A stretch of 52,141 bases of DNA, from assembly GCA_003427395.1 (NCBI GenBank), contig BFEA01000041.1:4556738-4608878 (forward strand), in the 5' to 3' direction. Made by a program: the position numbers and the translations under genes. Below are positions 33,481 through 43,945 of this stretch, piece by piece. The stretch is from Chara braunii. Its lineage: Eukaryota > Streptophyta > Charophyceae > Charales > Characeae. Each line of letters starts with the position of its first letter. Positions within the stretch are counted from its first letter, which is position 1. The notes under the pieces are model-generated. The model saw only the letters and a list, made by a program, of their open reading frames with translations. It made no database searches and was not told where the DNA came from.

Positions 33481-34352
33481 GGACGGTGGGAGCTCTGAGA
33501 GATGCTGGGTTTAAGATCGCACTCGAAAAGAGCGAGTTCTTCCTCTCGAAAATCTCGTTCTTGGGTTACGTGGTGACACGTGGAGGATTGCGGCCAGACT
33601 TGAGGAAGGTCGCGGCGGGGAAGGATGCTCCCATTCCCATGACATTGACGCAGGTTCGTGCTTTTATGGGACTGGCGTCGTACTATCGTCGCTTCATCAA
33701 GGGCTTCACCGCAATTGCGCGACCTCTAACAAACTTACTGCGGAAGGACCAGCCCCTCAGCTGGGACGCAGAGTGCGAACGGGCCTTCGCCACCCTCCAG
33801 GACGCCCTGGCGACAACACCGATTTTGATCTGGCCGGACCCTACGAAGCAGTTCATTCTTATCACGGACTGGCAGCCAGAGGCTATCTCCGCTATTCTAG
33901 CGCAAAAGGGGAACGACAGCCGAAAACACGTCATCGAGTACGCATCATGCACAGTGCCAGACGAGCGGAGGAACAATTCGGCCCCGCAGGGCGAATGTTA
34001 CGCAGTGGTCCGGGGGATTCAACACTTCCATCCGTACTTGTATGGCCAGAAGTTCCTTTTTGTAACCGATCACGAGTCATTACTGGCTCTCAAGAACTTG
34101 AAGCTCGCTACATAAATGGGTATGATTGGACGGTGGGCGGTGCGCCTACAGGAGTACGACTTCGACATCATCCATCGAAAGACAGAAAGGCACGGCAACG
34201 CGGACGGCTTGACATGTCTGCATCGCCCCGCTAAGGTACCTAAGGGCGAAGAAATCATTCCGTGGAAGGAACCAGAATCAGCGAACGGACCCAAGTACGG
34301 ACAAGTGGCAGTCCTTCCACGTGGCAAGAAGCAGGCGATTGGCAATCAATGA
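33481..34352 (+). pseudogene. gypsy RT connection and RNase H
   Basis: This continues in the YMDD frame. LGYVVTRGGLRPD and AFMGLASYYRRFI mark the RT thumb/connection. RNase H follows, with all four expected acidic positions: TDWQPEAI, QGECYAV, TDHESL and NADGLT. A TAA at 34,113 splits it just before GRWAVRLQEYDFDI. The enzyme removes the RNA strand during cDNA synthesis. The frame changes again before the PHD finger. Confidence 0.85.
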
Positions 34353-34803
34353 CAGAGGTAAACTTGTGAATGCCCTCTCTCCCCTCTCATCCTCATCTCT
34401 TCTCTCCCTACCCCACAAATTTTGTTATTTTTGCGAAGCAATTTCGCACGTCTACTCGGTCCCTATGCGTCCTAGTGGGGAGGGATATGCAGAATGGATA
34501 GATTGTCGGCAGTGTGTCGCACGAGCCCATGGCTCGTGTATCCAGTACATAAATAACGATAAGCCTTGGTTGTGTTCCTTGTGTCGGCTTGATAAGATCC
34601 CGACCGAGGCTCGATTTTTTGATGCCACGTCCGTAGGGTTGGAAAAGACCCGAAAGTTTAGACGGGCCGAGGTATGGACGAATATCGCTCTAATAGCTAC
34701 CTTGGTAGGAAACCCCCTCCAGGACTTCACTAAAGAAGACCGGAGGAGGGCCAATGAAAGGGCTCAGGACTATCATTGGAACGAGGGCCGGTTGGAAAAA
34801 TGA
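34321..34803 (+). pseudogene. PHD-type zinc finger between RNase H and integrase
   Basis: An open frame of 160 codons contains CYFC, then DCRQCVARAHGSC, then CSLC (34,423-34,584). This is C-x2-C, spacer, C-x2-C-x4-H-x2-C, spacer, C-x2-C: all eight ligands of a C4HC3 PHD finger, with Trp before the last pair as in true PHD fingers. It is in the same frame as integrase and is separated from it only by a TGA at 34,801. PHD fingers read histone H3 tails, so a role in choosing insertion sites is an inference. Ty3/gypsy elements usually carry a chromodomain after integrase instead. Confidence 0.75.
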
Positions 34804-34827
34804 AAGACGGATGGTAGTGGGATCTGG

Positions 34828-35748
34828 TTGGTAGTGCCGCACCCGTTCATGAGGTGTGACTGGGTTAAGACGACGCATGAGGAAACTGCAGCCCATTTTG
34901 CCGTACGGATCACGGAAGCGGCAATCGATAAAAATGAATGGTATTGGTCCAACATTTGTGACGATGTGAAATTCATCGTCGCGAACTCCCAGGTCTGCGC
35001 TGCTGACAAGGCGTCGATTCAGCCGCCAAGATCGATAGTGTCGACGGTAGTCGAACGACCTTTTCATAGGGTTAGCATGGATACTACCGATATTGTGGTG
35101 CCCCTTGGACCTTATAGCTGCGAATATTCAATCCTACTGGTACTTATAGACCACTTCTCAAAATGGATCGAGGCATTTCCGTGTCGTACGCGACAGGCAG
35201 CTGAAATTGCGCGATACGTCAACCGGTTTTTAGGGATGCATCATGACATAGAGGAGATCCTCACCGATAATGGGGTAGAATTTAGAGAGGAAGTTTTAAG
35301 GAATCTGGTCGTACATGGCGTCGCCCTTCGGAACATTGCACCCCACATGTCACAGTCTAACGACCTGGTAGAAAACACGAATCGGGTGATAAAGACAGCA
35401 TTGCGAACGAAACATCGTGGCACAGGATCTGAGGCCCTGGCCCGATATCGTAGATCACATCCTGGCGGTCCATCGGGGAATGCCTCACGAATCGATGGGC
35501 CTTCTAGCCCCTTCCAATTACGAACCAATAGCGTAGCTTGTGTCTCGATACCGAGCATCCCCGATGAATCTTCATCGAACCGGCGGCCCACAAGAGCCAC
35601 GGTTCGGGACAAGGCCAAGTGGCATATGGGGAAATGTGCTCGCCAAGGGAAGATAGCGCCACGATTCTTCGGGCGATTTCGTGTGATTGAGCTCGGCCCG
35701 AACGGGGTGAACACCGTGTGCCTCGTGCCGGAGGTCTCGGGAAGCTGA
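34828..35748 (+). pseudogene. gypsy integrase
   Basis: The 306-codon open frame has a degraded HHCC module near residues 17-57 (THEETAAH, then one of the two cysteines, SQVC). The catalytic core follows with D85 (RVSMDTTDI), D147 (LTDNGVEF) and E182 (DLVENTNRV), and 34 residues lie between the last two. Near the C-terminus APRFFGRFRVIELGPNG resembles the GPF-x-V segment found after integrase. No chromodomain follows. The segment after E182 (about residues 200-250) aligns poorly with the family and may be frame-disturbed. The enzyme would join element cDNA to the host chromosome. Confidence 0.85.
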
Positions 35749-35905
35749 TCGGCATGGCCGATCGTCCACCACGTGTGCTATCTACGTCTTCTCCCTTCCT
35801 CTCCATCTCCAGTTGTGTTTGCTTCCTCGACGACGACTCTCTATCGCTCTCATCCCCCCCTTCATCTCTCGCCCCTTCTCACACCCCGTCCCCATCGCCA
35901 TCGCC

Positions 35906-36316
35906 ATGAGTTTTCTCACCGAGCGAGCTCTCGGCGATCACATGTTGGCGCCGCGTGGCGACATTTCGGCAATTCGGCAAGTTCGTCATCCGCGGCTCAG
36001 TCCAGATCTGCTCCGACTCGCGCAGTTCTTCAGCACTACCGGGGTGTACGCGGCGGCAGAGTTCTAGTTCACGGGCCATCGTCAAGCGGTCGTGTTGGCA
36101 GAGGCGACGGCGGTTCGACAGTTGTGAGCATCAGGAGTTAGGACGTCGCTAAGGGAGTGGGGCCAACAGCTGGCAACGGAGTGGAATCAGTGGCTTACGC
36201 GCCGCGGCGACAATCTTGTCCCCACAGATGGCATCGACGCCGGAGGGCTTCGAACGTCTCGGCACGAGCCGGCGGTGGTGCTCCCTGAGCTTGTCCCTTT
36301 CCAGCACCCCCAATGA
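35906..36316 (+). pseudogene. Extra ORF a, 3' of integrase (unknown)
   Basis: The frame opens at ATG 35,906 (MSFLTERALGDHM) and stays readable to a TGA at 36,314, interrupted by TAG at 36,065 and TGA at 36,125. The second half has REWGQQLATEWNQWLTRRGDN. I do not recognise it. Its final stop overlaps the start of the next ORF as ATGA, an arrangement known to permit termination-reinitiation. It lies where some retrotransposons carry an extra or env-like gene, but no signal peptide or membrane segment is visible. Confidence 0.4.
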
Positions 36317-37849
36317 ACCGCTCCCAGCTCTCTACCTTCGCTCTCCCATCTCTCTTCGCTACCTTCTGGCAATCTAACCTTTGCCCCCGTCTCTCCTTTC
36401 GTCTGGAATCACTCGTTGTTCCCCTCCTCGATGGAAGACAGTGGGAACGGTGGTGCGGACACTTCGTCAATCTTTCGGTATGTCTGGTCGGAGTACAGCT
36501 GACGTGGACGAGGGACATAGAGCACCGCGCCGGGAGCGAATACCTGGAGCTGTTGATCATCCAAGCTTGGAGGACGGAGGTGGAAGGAGACCTCCTCGGA
36601 TTTCTGTCGGGATCGGTGCGACCCGGCCATCGACAGCTGATCGTACAGGAACTCACGATTCCCCTCGCGCAGCTGGTCGACGATCTCCCTCGCGATTTCG
36701 CTTCGCAGAGTGACGAAAGTCTAGTCCCGCACGTCCTTTCACGAACTCTAACGCCCCACCTGCAGTGGTCGGCCTGCCTCGAGGAGCAGGGCAGTGACAG
36801 TAACCCGCCATCGCAACGAGAATACCTGGACCCACGGAGGATAATCGACCTCGCCTTCTTTCAGCCTCCAACGACCTCCGAGGAAGAAGTGCTAACGCTA
36901 GAGGAGGAAGAAGAAGAGAGCGAGGGAGATGACGACGAGGAAAAAGGAGAAACCCCAGAAGAAGGGAGTTACAGCGAGCATAGAGAGGGAGAACAGAGCG
37001 AGGAGGAGGAAGAAGACGAGGAACAAGAGGAGTGTGAGTGGGAAAGCGTAGGCGAGGAGGCGGGCCGCGCAGAGACCCAGGAGGAAGATCCAGAGGCGGT
37101 AGCGCCGCGCAGAGAAGAGATCGCGGTCGATAAGCAGCCGCTAGAGTACGCGAGTGGGACGGATCTGCCAATCTCGGACGATCCAGCCAAGGATCCGGAG
37201 CCACCCAAGCCAGAGGATGGGGACCTTGCTGCCGAGACTTCGAGCGCACCAGCCCGACGGTGACGAAGCCGATCCCCCTCCCCCTCCCCCTCCGCCCGTC
37301 CACCAGTTCGAGCTCGTACCGATGCGGGGCATCGGGCTCCGTCCCCGGTCCTTATCCCGTCGTCCCCTTGACCACCTCACCCTGCGCCAGATCACCACCC
37401 GCATCACCTTCCCCCGCAATCCCTTTCTCATTGACACCTTCCGCTTTTTTTATGTCACCCGTCTTGCTGTCACGGTTCATCCCCANCCCTCTACNCGGTG
37501 TGCCACCCCTGTCTTCTNTCTCCANGCCCTTCTCTTCAGTGCCGCGTGGCGAGGCCACAACATCATCGAGGTTTACTGCATGATCACGGGGACTATCCCC
37601 GCATGCGAAAACCACGATCACTTCCGCACGACACTCTTCCCAACTTTCACCACCCTCTACCCCGACTATCTCGCATCCCTTCCTCATAGTGGTAATCGAT
37701 TCCCTCGCTTTCATTGGATCATCCGATATCAGGAGCTTCCGGTGACAGTAGCGAGAATGGAGAATTTCCTACCCCCGCTCCCGACTAACCCACCCCCTCG
37801 CCATGCCCCCATGTATCGTCTTCCCTTTCCTCTTCCCGTCAGTCATTGA
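36313..37849 (+). pseudogene. Extra ORF b, acidic protein 3' of integrase (unknown)
   Basis: The first 316 codons (36,313-37,263) are uninterrupted, the longest intact frame beyond pol. Residues 1-190 look globular (WERWCGHFVNLSV, EYLELLIIQAW, LPRDFASQSDESLV). Residues 195-260 are an extreme Glu/Asp tract. Near 37,240-37,265 a small frameshift leads into a frame ending at 37,849 with a proline run and a second globular-looking part (LRQITTRITFPRNPFLID, AAWRGHNIIEVYCMITG, FHWIIRYQELPV). Four single Ns (37,486-37,525) fall in that part. The combined length would be about 510 residues. No family is recognised. It is better kept than gag and pol of the same copy. Confidence 0.55.
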
Positions 37850-38098
37850 TGCATGGTTGATCGGCGCGTGCCTCGACGATGGCACGTATAATCCCCTCCT
37901 TGGATTGAAAAGAGTCCTTCCTGAGGAATTTTTAGGAGAGAGTCACGTTTACCACAATGGATGACTTCCACACTCCTTCGCACGGTTGGTGGCAACGTAG
38001 AAAGCTCCGCGTGTCGATCGATTAGGGAGATCAACACGTGTCGTAATGACAAGCAAGCAGGAGCTTGCTTAAGATTGGAACCCCCTGGGCGTCACATA
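37850..38098. other. gypsy internal region between extra ORF and 3' LTR
   Basis: No coding signal. The expected polypurine tract is not clear; AGGAGAGAG at 37,934-37,942 is the best candidate but lies 156 bp before the LTR start. A hairpin AAGCAAGCAGGAGCTTGCTT lies at about 38,051-38,070. Confidence 0.4.
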
Positions 38099-39880
38099 TG
38101 TGACGAACCAATTTCTGTTCCGTGTGATTTTCTGCGCGATAACAATTAGGGGTCCTAAGATGGGAAGGTTGGTCCAATTACGGGAAATCAGGATCGAAGG
38201 GAAATTGCATCGGTGTCCTCGCTTCTTCGTCTTCTTGCGTCGCTTCTTTTCGGATGGATGGGTTCAGGGCTGGGCAAGTCCTCGGATGATCGGTTGAGGG
38301 GCGCGCCAATGTGCGCGCGAGTAATAATGATTGACGTCGTCTCTTTTTGTTTTGGCTGTCGGAATTTAGGCGCGGAGATCGCGTGGGAACTTTGCTTCGT
38401 TCTTTTCAATTTTCTTTTAAATTCCTTTTGAATCTTGTCGAGCCTTGACGACTCTCAAAACTTACGATTTTCTTCCCGGAATTTGTGTTTTTTGCGTTTT
38501 CGCATTAGATAGGAATTTTGGAATTTGGAATTTAGGATTTCCTTTTGCCACGCAATGCCTTCTGCTTGCGCGCTTCTTTTTGCGGCTGCAATGGAGCTTT
38601 GATTAGTCGGCGTCCTTAATCTTGCAAGTAAACGTAATTTTGGGCAGACGTCATTGTAACTGTATCTTTCTTCTTGAGCTTCGTCTTAACCTCTCTCGCT
38701 TTTTCCCTTTTGTTGTGCCTAGTTAGCCCGCGACCTGCATGCTCGGATCGATGCATGGAGAGTGGCTACGTCCCCCATGTCGCGGTCTGGTCATGCAAGA
38801 CGTAGGCGCTCCCTCTCCTAATCTCCTTTCTAATTCTTTGCAATTCCATGTTCTTCGTGCTTGCATGCACGCTATAATTTTCGGTTGCGCGATTAGATAG
38901 TTCCCTTAACCAGTTGCTGGAAGCTCGCGGTAGCGCGATCAGTGAGGGTCGGCTCACGAGCGAAGTAAGGGGTAAGTTGAAGTGGGAGTCGGGCGACCCG
39001 ACGAGCTGGTGCCGAATGCGCGGGGTTGACGCGTGGGGCTACGACGGACTGTAACGAGCGGGCGAACCTGACGAGTGCAGAAGGACTAAACGGGGTGACG
39101 ACTTCGTGGGTTGTGGTGCGTAACCACGGACTGTCCGAATCGGAGAGAGAGGAAGAGGAAGAGAGAGCTGAGGTTGACGGGCGTGGATTTGCAATTTTCT
39201 TTGTCATTTCCTTTAGTTTGTATCTAAGTTTTGATTTTGGCTCGAGCGATTCGCTGTCATTTCCCTTCGGCATCTTTGTTTCAATACGGGTCCTTGTATG
39301 ATGTCTCGTTCTGTCTCGATCCTCCCTCTTTGGTGTGCATGAGACGAACTAGCTCCGATGGAATAATATGTTTGTCGAATTTGCCTAGTCATCATCGTCG
39401 TTTTTTCACAGTGATCCGCTGATTGGTGTGATATGAGTTCTGATTGTTGTTGCAATGTCTGGTGTGTGCTGACACCTTGCATGCTCGAAAATGACTACTG
39501 AATGATTAGATGATTGGATAGTATCTAGGATACGTGATGATTTTGCATGACGGATTAAGTTCTCATTTAGGCAGCCAACAGGTTTGGGTGACCTCGTGTG
39601 GATACGTGTAAGCGCGATCCGAAGCGCGCGGCCCACACATATCCACGCGCAGCGAGTCACGATCGTAGCGAACCTGGCACCTCTGGTATCAGGATAGGCG
39701 AGGAATTCCCCACTATGTCGCAATGACAAGATGTCGAATACATGGGACTCAGGGTACTTCGAGCCCTGGGAAGAAGAAGAATACCCTGCCTGATCGAGAA
39801 CTGATTGTGCCCCAGGGAGTTCCACTGCGCCGTAACCAGTTATCCGAGGTGCCCCGATTACCCGACTACGTATAACACGT
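38099..39880 (+). repeat. 3' LTR, left part (interrupted)
   Basis: It aligns to 27,666-29,424 with small indels, including about 70 bp present only here near 38,950-39,015. Alignment stops at the ACGT (39,877-39,880) that equals ACGC at 29,421-29,424 apart from one transition. The rest of this LTR is found at 51,104. Confidence 0.88.
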
Positions 39881-40702
39881 TGTCGGATCAAACACCCTTA
39901 CAAGGGTATTTGCTCATGATTTTGCATTCGATACAGTATCGACGCCAGTTGTCATATCAAGGACGGTCTGGAGTAAAAAGTGAGAATTTTTTTGGCGTCC
40001 CGCCGTGAAGCAAACTTCTCGACCATTGAGGCCGAGATTTCTAGGTGATCGTACGCAGTAATACAGTGCATACGACAACAGGTAAGGGTTAGTAAAAAAC
40101 CAAAAGTCTTCGGCCGCGAGGGCCGGAGGGTTGGAAGAAAAACAAGAAAGGTCGCACGAGGTGCGCCGACCACAATCTAAAACCATTAAAGGATCAGGCG
40201 GTAAGGCAAAAATGAATTAGGATGAGTGACGAGGCGTCGGACCGGCAGGTATGAGAAAATCAGCAAGTCGCGCCGCCGTAAAATCTAAAAGACGATTGAG
40301 AAATTAATGTAACCCTGGCCATGCAGTTGGGACAGCCAAAAGAAACACACTACCTACCATAATAGGTAATGACAGTCAATACCGTTGTCCTTACTCAAAT
40401 GCCGTGAGCGGGGTTGAGACTCCAACTCTGTCTCCCGTATGTGGTGAGGAAGTCAGCCCGAGTGGCGACTTCATGTTCGCTCGACCCCAAAACAACTAGT
40501 GTTTTCATCCCTTTACAAAGGGAGACACCGCTGCAAACTCTGACATCATCCGCACCGGGTCTAGAGTCAGGTTACTTGAACGGGTATCCGCCTATCTACC
40601 GGTGTCGAACCTATAAAGAATGCCAATGTTTGTTTTCTTCTGCTCAGCCTTGAGTACCCGACACGTCTACCCCTACTTAGTGTGGTACCGGCTTACCCGC
40701 CA

Positions 40703-40854
40703 TTTGTGTGCTTTCCCCGCCGCAACCCTTAATGACGTGGCTATAGGTAAGTACCGGTCATTCGGGCCTTTTGGTCANTTTGTGTGCTTTCCCCGCCGCA
40801 ACCCTTAATGACGTGGCTATAGGTAAGTACCGGTCATTCGGGCCTTTTGGTCAA
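40703..40854. repeat. Perfect 76-bp tandem duplication with N at the junction
   Basis: Units 40,703-40,778 and 40,779-40,854 are identical apart from a single N at the last base of the first. Perfect identity and an N exactly at the join suggest an unresolved overlap in assembly, not biology. Confidence 0.85.
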
Positions 40855-41028
40855 TTAGGTGCCCTTGCGGGCCACACACGCACTCAAGCCGACAAAGCAA
40901 GCCGACAGACATGCAGACCGGCATGCGTACACACACGCAGACTTGGAAACAGACTCATGCCACTGGGTGGGCTGAGCCCCAGCCCCGACACTCTATATGT
41001 ATGTGGGCTGCTCCACTTTTACTTGAAA

Positions 41029-41095
41029 TGTGAGCTAGCTCAATGGGTCTCGGGGCAGATTGTCAAACAAGAGAGATAGGGATCGAATTTGCCCC
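41029..41095 (+). repeat. tRNA-like sequence with Pol III boxes at tRNA spacing
   Basis: Box A TAGCTCAATGG (41,036-41,046) and box B GGATCGAATTT (41,080-41,090) are 44 nt apart, the exact tRNA distance. The T-arm pairs imperfectly and the acceptor stem is not closed, so it is a pseudo-tRNA or SINE head of a different family from those at 26-27 kb. Confidence 0.5.
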
Positions 41096-41644
41096 GGATC
41101 GTGAGTGAGCCTTTTTGATATAGAGGAATCAGCACTTTAACCCCGACTTCAGACGACCAGGACTTGAACCCGTGACCTCCGTATTGGGGTTAGTTAGAAG
41201 TTAGTTTGAAGTTAGACCCCAGCTCCGACAGTTGATGCCCCAGGGTGACCAGTAGGTAGATTCCCTTTTCTTTATTTATTGTTTTTTTTTTTTTTTTCTT
41301 TTTTTCTTTTACTCTTGTTAGATTTTGGTTAATTTTTATCTTCTTATTTGATTTACCTTTCCCAACGAATCTTTCGCGGATTTGACAATAGGTACATGCG
41401 GTTCGTGGTGAACTTGTCGGATGAGCTCCGACTGAGGCCTGCCCGACCCAGCCAAGAACAAGGGCAGAAGAACTCGGACTCCGATGAACACGGGCACAGT
41501 TAGAAGAAGGGCATAGCGCCGGGAAACGGAGACGTTGGCATAGGCACGGCGCAGGGAAGAAAGAGAGGGGAGCACGGGGAAAGCAAAGGAAGATAGCGCG
41601 CACGCTCGGAAAGAAAGGCGCGCAGGGGCAAAAGTAGAACGCAA
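41096..41644. other. No gene recognised
   Basis: It contains a T-rich stretch (41,281-41,310) and otherwise mixed sequence. Long minus-strand ORFs here arise from the neighbouring GA-rich repeats. Confidence 0.4.
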
Positions 41645-41728
41645 AGAAGAAGAAGAAGAAGAAGAAGAAGAAGAAGAAAAAGAAGAAGAAGAAGAAGAAG
41701 AAGAAGAAGAAGAAGAAGAAGAAGAAGA
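41645..41728. repeat. (AAG)n microsatellite
   Basis: About 28 AAG units with one interruption. A looser GA/GGA-rich zone extends at 41,880-41,998. These give spurious Phe/Leu-rich ORFs on the minus strand. Confidence 0.95.
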
Positions 41729-42234
41729 GGAGAATGAGAGGAAAAAAGTCGCGGGGAAGGTGGTGCACGCGGGTAGAGTAGATAACCAGCGCAGGGATAG
41801 CGCAAGCCGGTCGAGAGTGAGCGCGGAGCAGGCAAGACGGCGGGCAGAGCATCACAGGGGAGAGGCGCGCAAAGAAGCGGGAGTAACAGCAGTGAGGGAG
41901 AAGAAAAAGTAAAGAGGAAGAAGAGGAAGAAGGAGGAGGAAGAGAGAGGAGAAGGAGAAGGAGAAGAAGAAGGAGAAGGGGAAGAAGGGGAGAGGGAGCA
42001 ATACTCACCTCACTATGTATCCATCGGTGGCATCGTGAGGGCGGACTGTCATCCGTCCGACTTGGTTGGAAGGTGCATTTGTGCCTGCAGAGTCTCCCAC
42101 GTTCTATGCCCTCGGAGTATCAGGCATCGCCACAAACTAGGGAGCAAACGGCTATCGACGACGACGACCGTGACAACGAGAGTGACAGCGTGAGAGAAAG
42201 GCAGCAAGTCAGTCTTCCTATCGTTGCGACTGAC

Positions 42235-42640
42235 TCACTTTATTTCCATCCATAGGATAAGCTAAATAGAATGAATCTACCGCTAGAACATGGAAATATA
42301 CACCGCCATACTCGTTAGATTGTGTGTGTGTGTGTGTGCGCTCCAACCTCGCAGCTAACTCACTCTACTTCCATTGATAAGATGAACACAACCGAATGAA
42401 TCTACTGCTAGAACGTGGAATTGTATAATATTACAGATGTGTGTGTATGTATGTGTGTGTATGTGTGTGTGTGTGTCCGTGCGGGTGATCGTGTGGCCGA
42501 CTCGCACCGATAAGGCGAGCGGAGTCGAATGGATCTTTCGCTAGTACATCGAAATATACGCCACCATGCTCGTTCATTATGTGAGTGGGCGTGTGTGTAT
42601 GTGTACATGTTGTGGATATGTGTGTGTGTGTGTGGAACCT
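42235..42640. repeat. ~125-140 bp tandem repeat, three diverged units with (GT)n
   Basis: Each unit has a CTCACT- or CTCGCA-like start, GATAAG, GAATGAATCTACCGCTAGAAC-like core (third copy GAATGGATCTTTCGCTAGTAC), then CGCCA and a GT-rich tract. Cores lie near 42,270, 42,394 and 42,524. Confidence 0.7.
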
Positions 42641-42661
42641 ACTATGCATAATAGGAATATG

Positions 42662-42684
42662 TATATATATATATATATATATAT
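42662..42684. repeat. (AT)n microsatellite
   Basis: A perfect AT run inside a GT-rich neighbourhood. Confidence 0.95.
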
Positions 42685-42897
42685 GGCGTGTCTGGAGTGT
42701 ATTTTTTGGTTGTGACAGACCTTTCGTTGTTTCGTGGATGTTTTGCTGGCTTGTGATGGGGTGTGAACCGACAGTCTGTAGAGTTTTCCATCTCGTGTGG
42801 GTGAGTGATAGTTTACTTTGATTTTGGTTAAGGTAGATTGTCATTTACAGTGTAATCAGTGAGGGGATTCTGCAGACTATTGAGGGTTCAGCCTCCT

Positions 42898-43230
42898 GAT
42901 GAGTTGGTGAAACTCCGACGAAACAGTTTGTCACAGCCCCTCGTTTGTTGTCCTCTTCTCTCTCTCTGCCTACGGTTTTACGGGGCAGTTCTGTTTGTGA
43001 CGATATATGTATATATATTTATATAGTCAAATAATATATGTAAATACGTATATATATATATATATTGATGAGTTGGTGAAACTCCGACGAAACAGTTTTG
43101 TCACAGCCCTCGTTTGTTGTCCTCTTCTCTCTCTCTGCCTACGGTTTACCGGGCAGTTCTGTTTGCGACGATATGTATATATATATACATATATAAATAC
43201 GTATATAATATATATATATATATATGTCGT
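42898..43230. repeat. 169-bp tandem duplication with AT-rich tails
   Basis: GATGAGTTGGTGAAACTCCG starts both copies (42,898 and 43,067). The first about 105 bp are nearly identical. Each ends in a variable TATATA/ACGTATAT tract. GTCACAG near the start and TGTGACG / TGCGACG near the end of the unique part can pair. Confidence 0.85.
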
Positions 43231-43798
43231 CAAAGCGAGCTACCCTGCGTTATGCTGAATGAGGCACATGGTGGTTTTGGGGGCACGTGGCATCCGTGTG
43301 GGGGATCGAGGTTGTAAGTGATACGAGAGACATACCTGGTGCTTGAGACGAACGACATTTGGCCGATATCTGCTCGTACTTCGGCAAGCTGATCACGTCA
43401 CCTGCGGCATGATAGATAGGCTAGGTAGGATCTGCCATTCATAGTCTGGGCACAGGGAGCCAGATAGGATATCGACAATTGGCTCTTTGTTGATGATGAT
43501 TAGACTACTCCGACATAGTCATTTATGAGCTTTCTGGTGTGCTCTTATTTGATGGAACTCGCGTTGCAATTCTATTTTTGGCTCAAGGTCACGACTATCT
43601 GATCTCATGTGTATAATGTTGTTTGATTTCTGAAGGTCGCTATCTCTCATTTCCTTGCGTTTTATTTGATCGATTATTATTGTTATTATTATTTTATTAT
43701 TATTATTATTATTTGCAAAAACAAACTCGCTTTCGTTCGCACTTCGCATGGATGTAAACAAGTGACTGGCGACAAGCGCCCACTCAGACCTCAGAGAT

Positions 43799-43945
43799 AT
43801 GGTAACCGGGAACACAGTTCAGATTCGAGTTCATTTCAATGGCCGTGGTGACTCAACGCCCATACAACTCTCTCTGTTTGCAGACACCGGATCCCCCTGG
43901 ATATCCCACACGCGTCTCTCTGAACACTCCTACACACGCCACTGA
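43799..43945 (+). pseudogene. Possible aspartic-protease active-site relic
   Basis: A 48-codon frame from ATG 43,799 reads TVQIRVHFNGRGDSTPIQLS followed by LFADTGSPWISHTRL before a TGA at 43,943. DTGS preceded by hydrophobic residues and an upstream strand-like stretch is typical of retropepsin or pepsin-like active sites. No second landmark is found downstream, so it is at most a fragment, perhaps of another retrotransposon inside the insertion. Confidence 0.3.

Noticed and set aside
41190-42008. 272-codon minus-strand ORF with poly-Phe and poly-Leu
   Set aside because: It is the complement of (AAG)n and GA-rich repeats; composition explains it.
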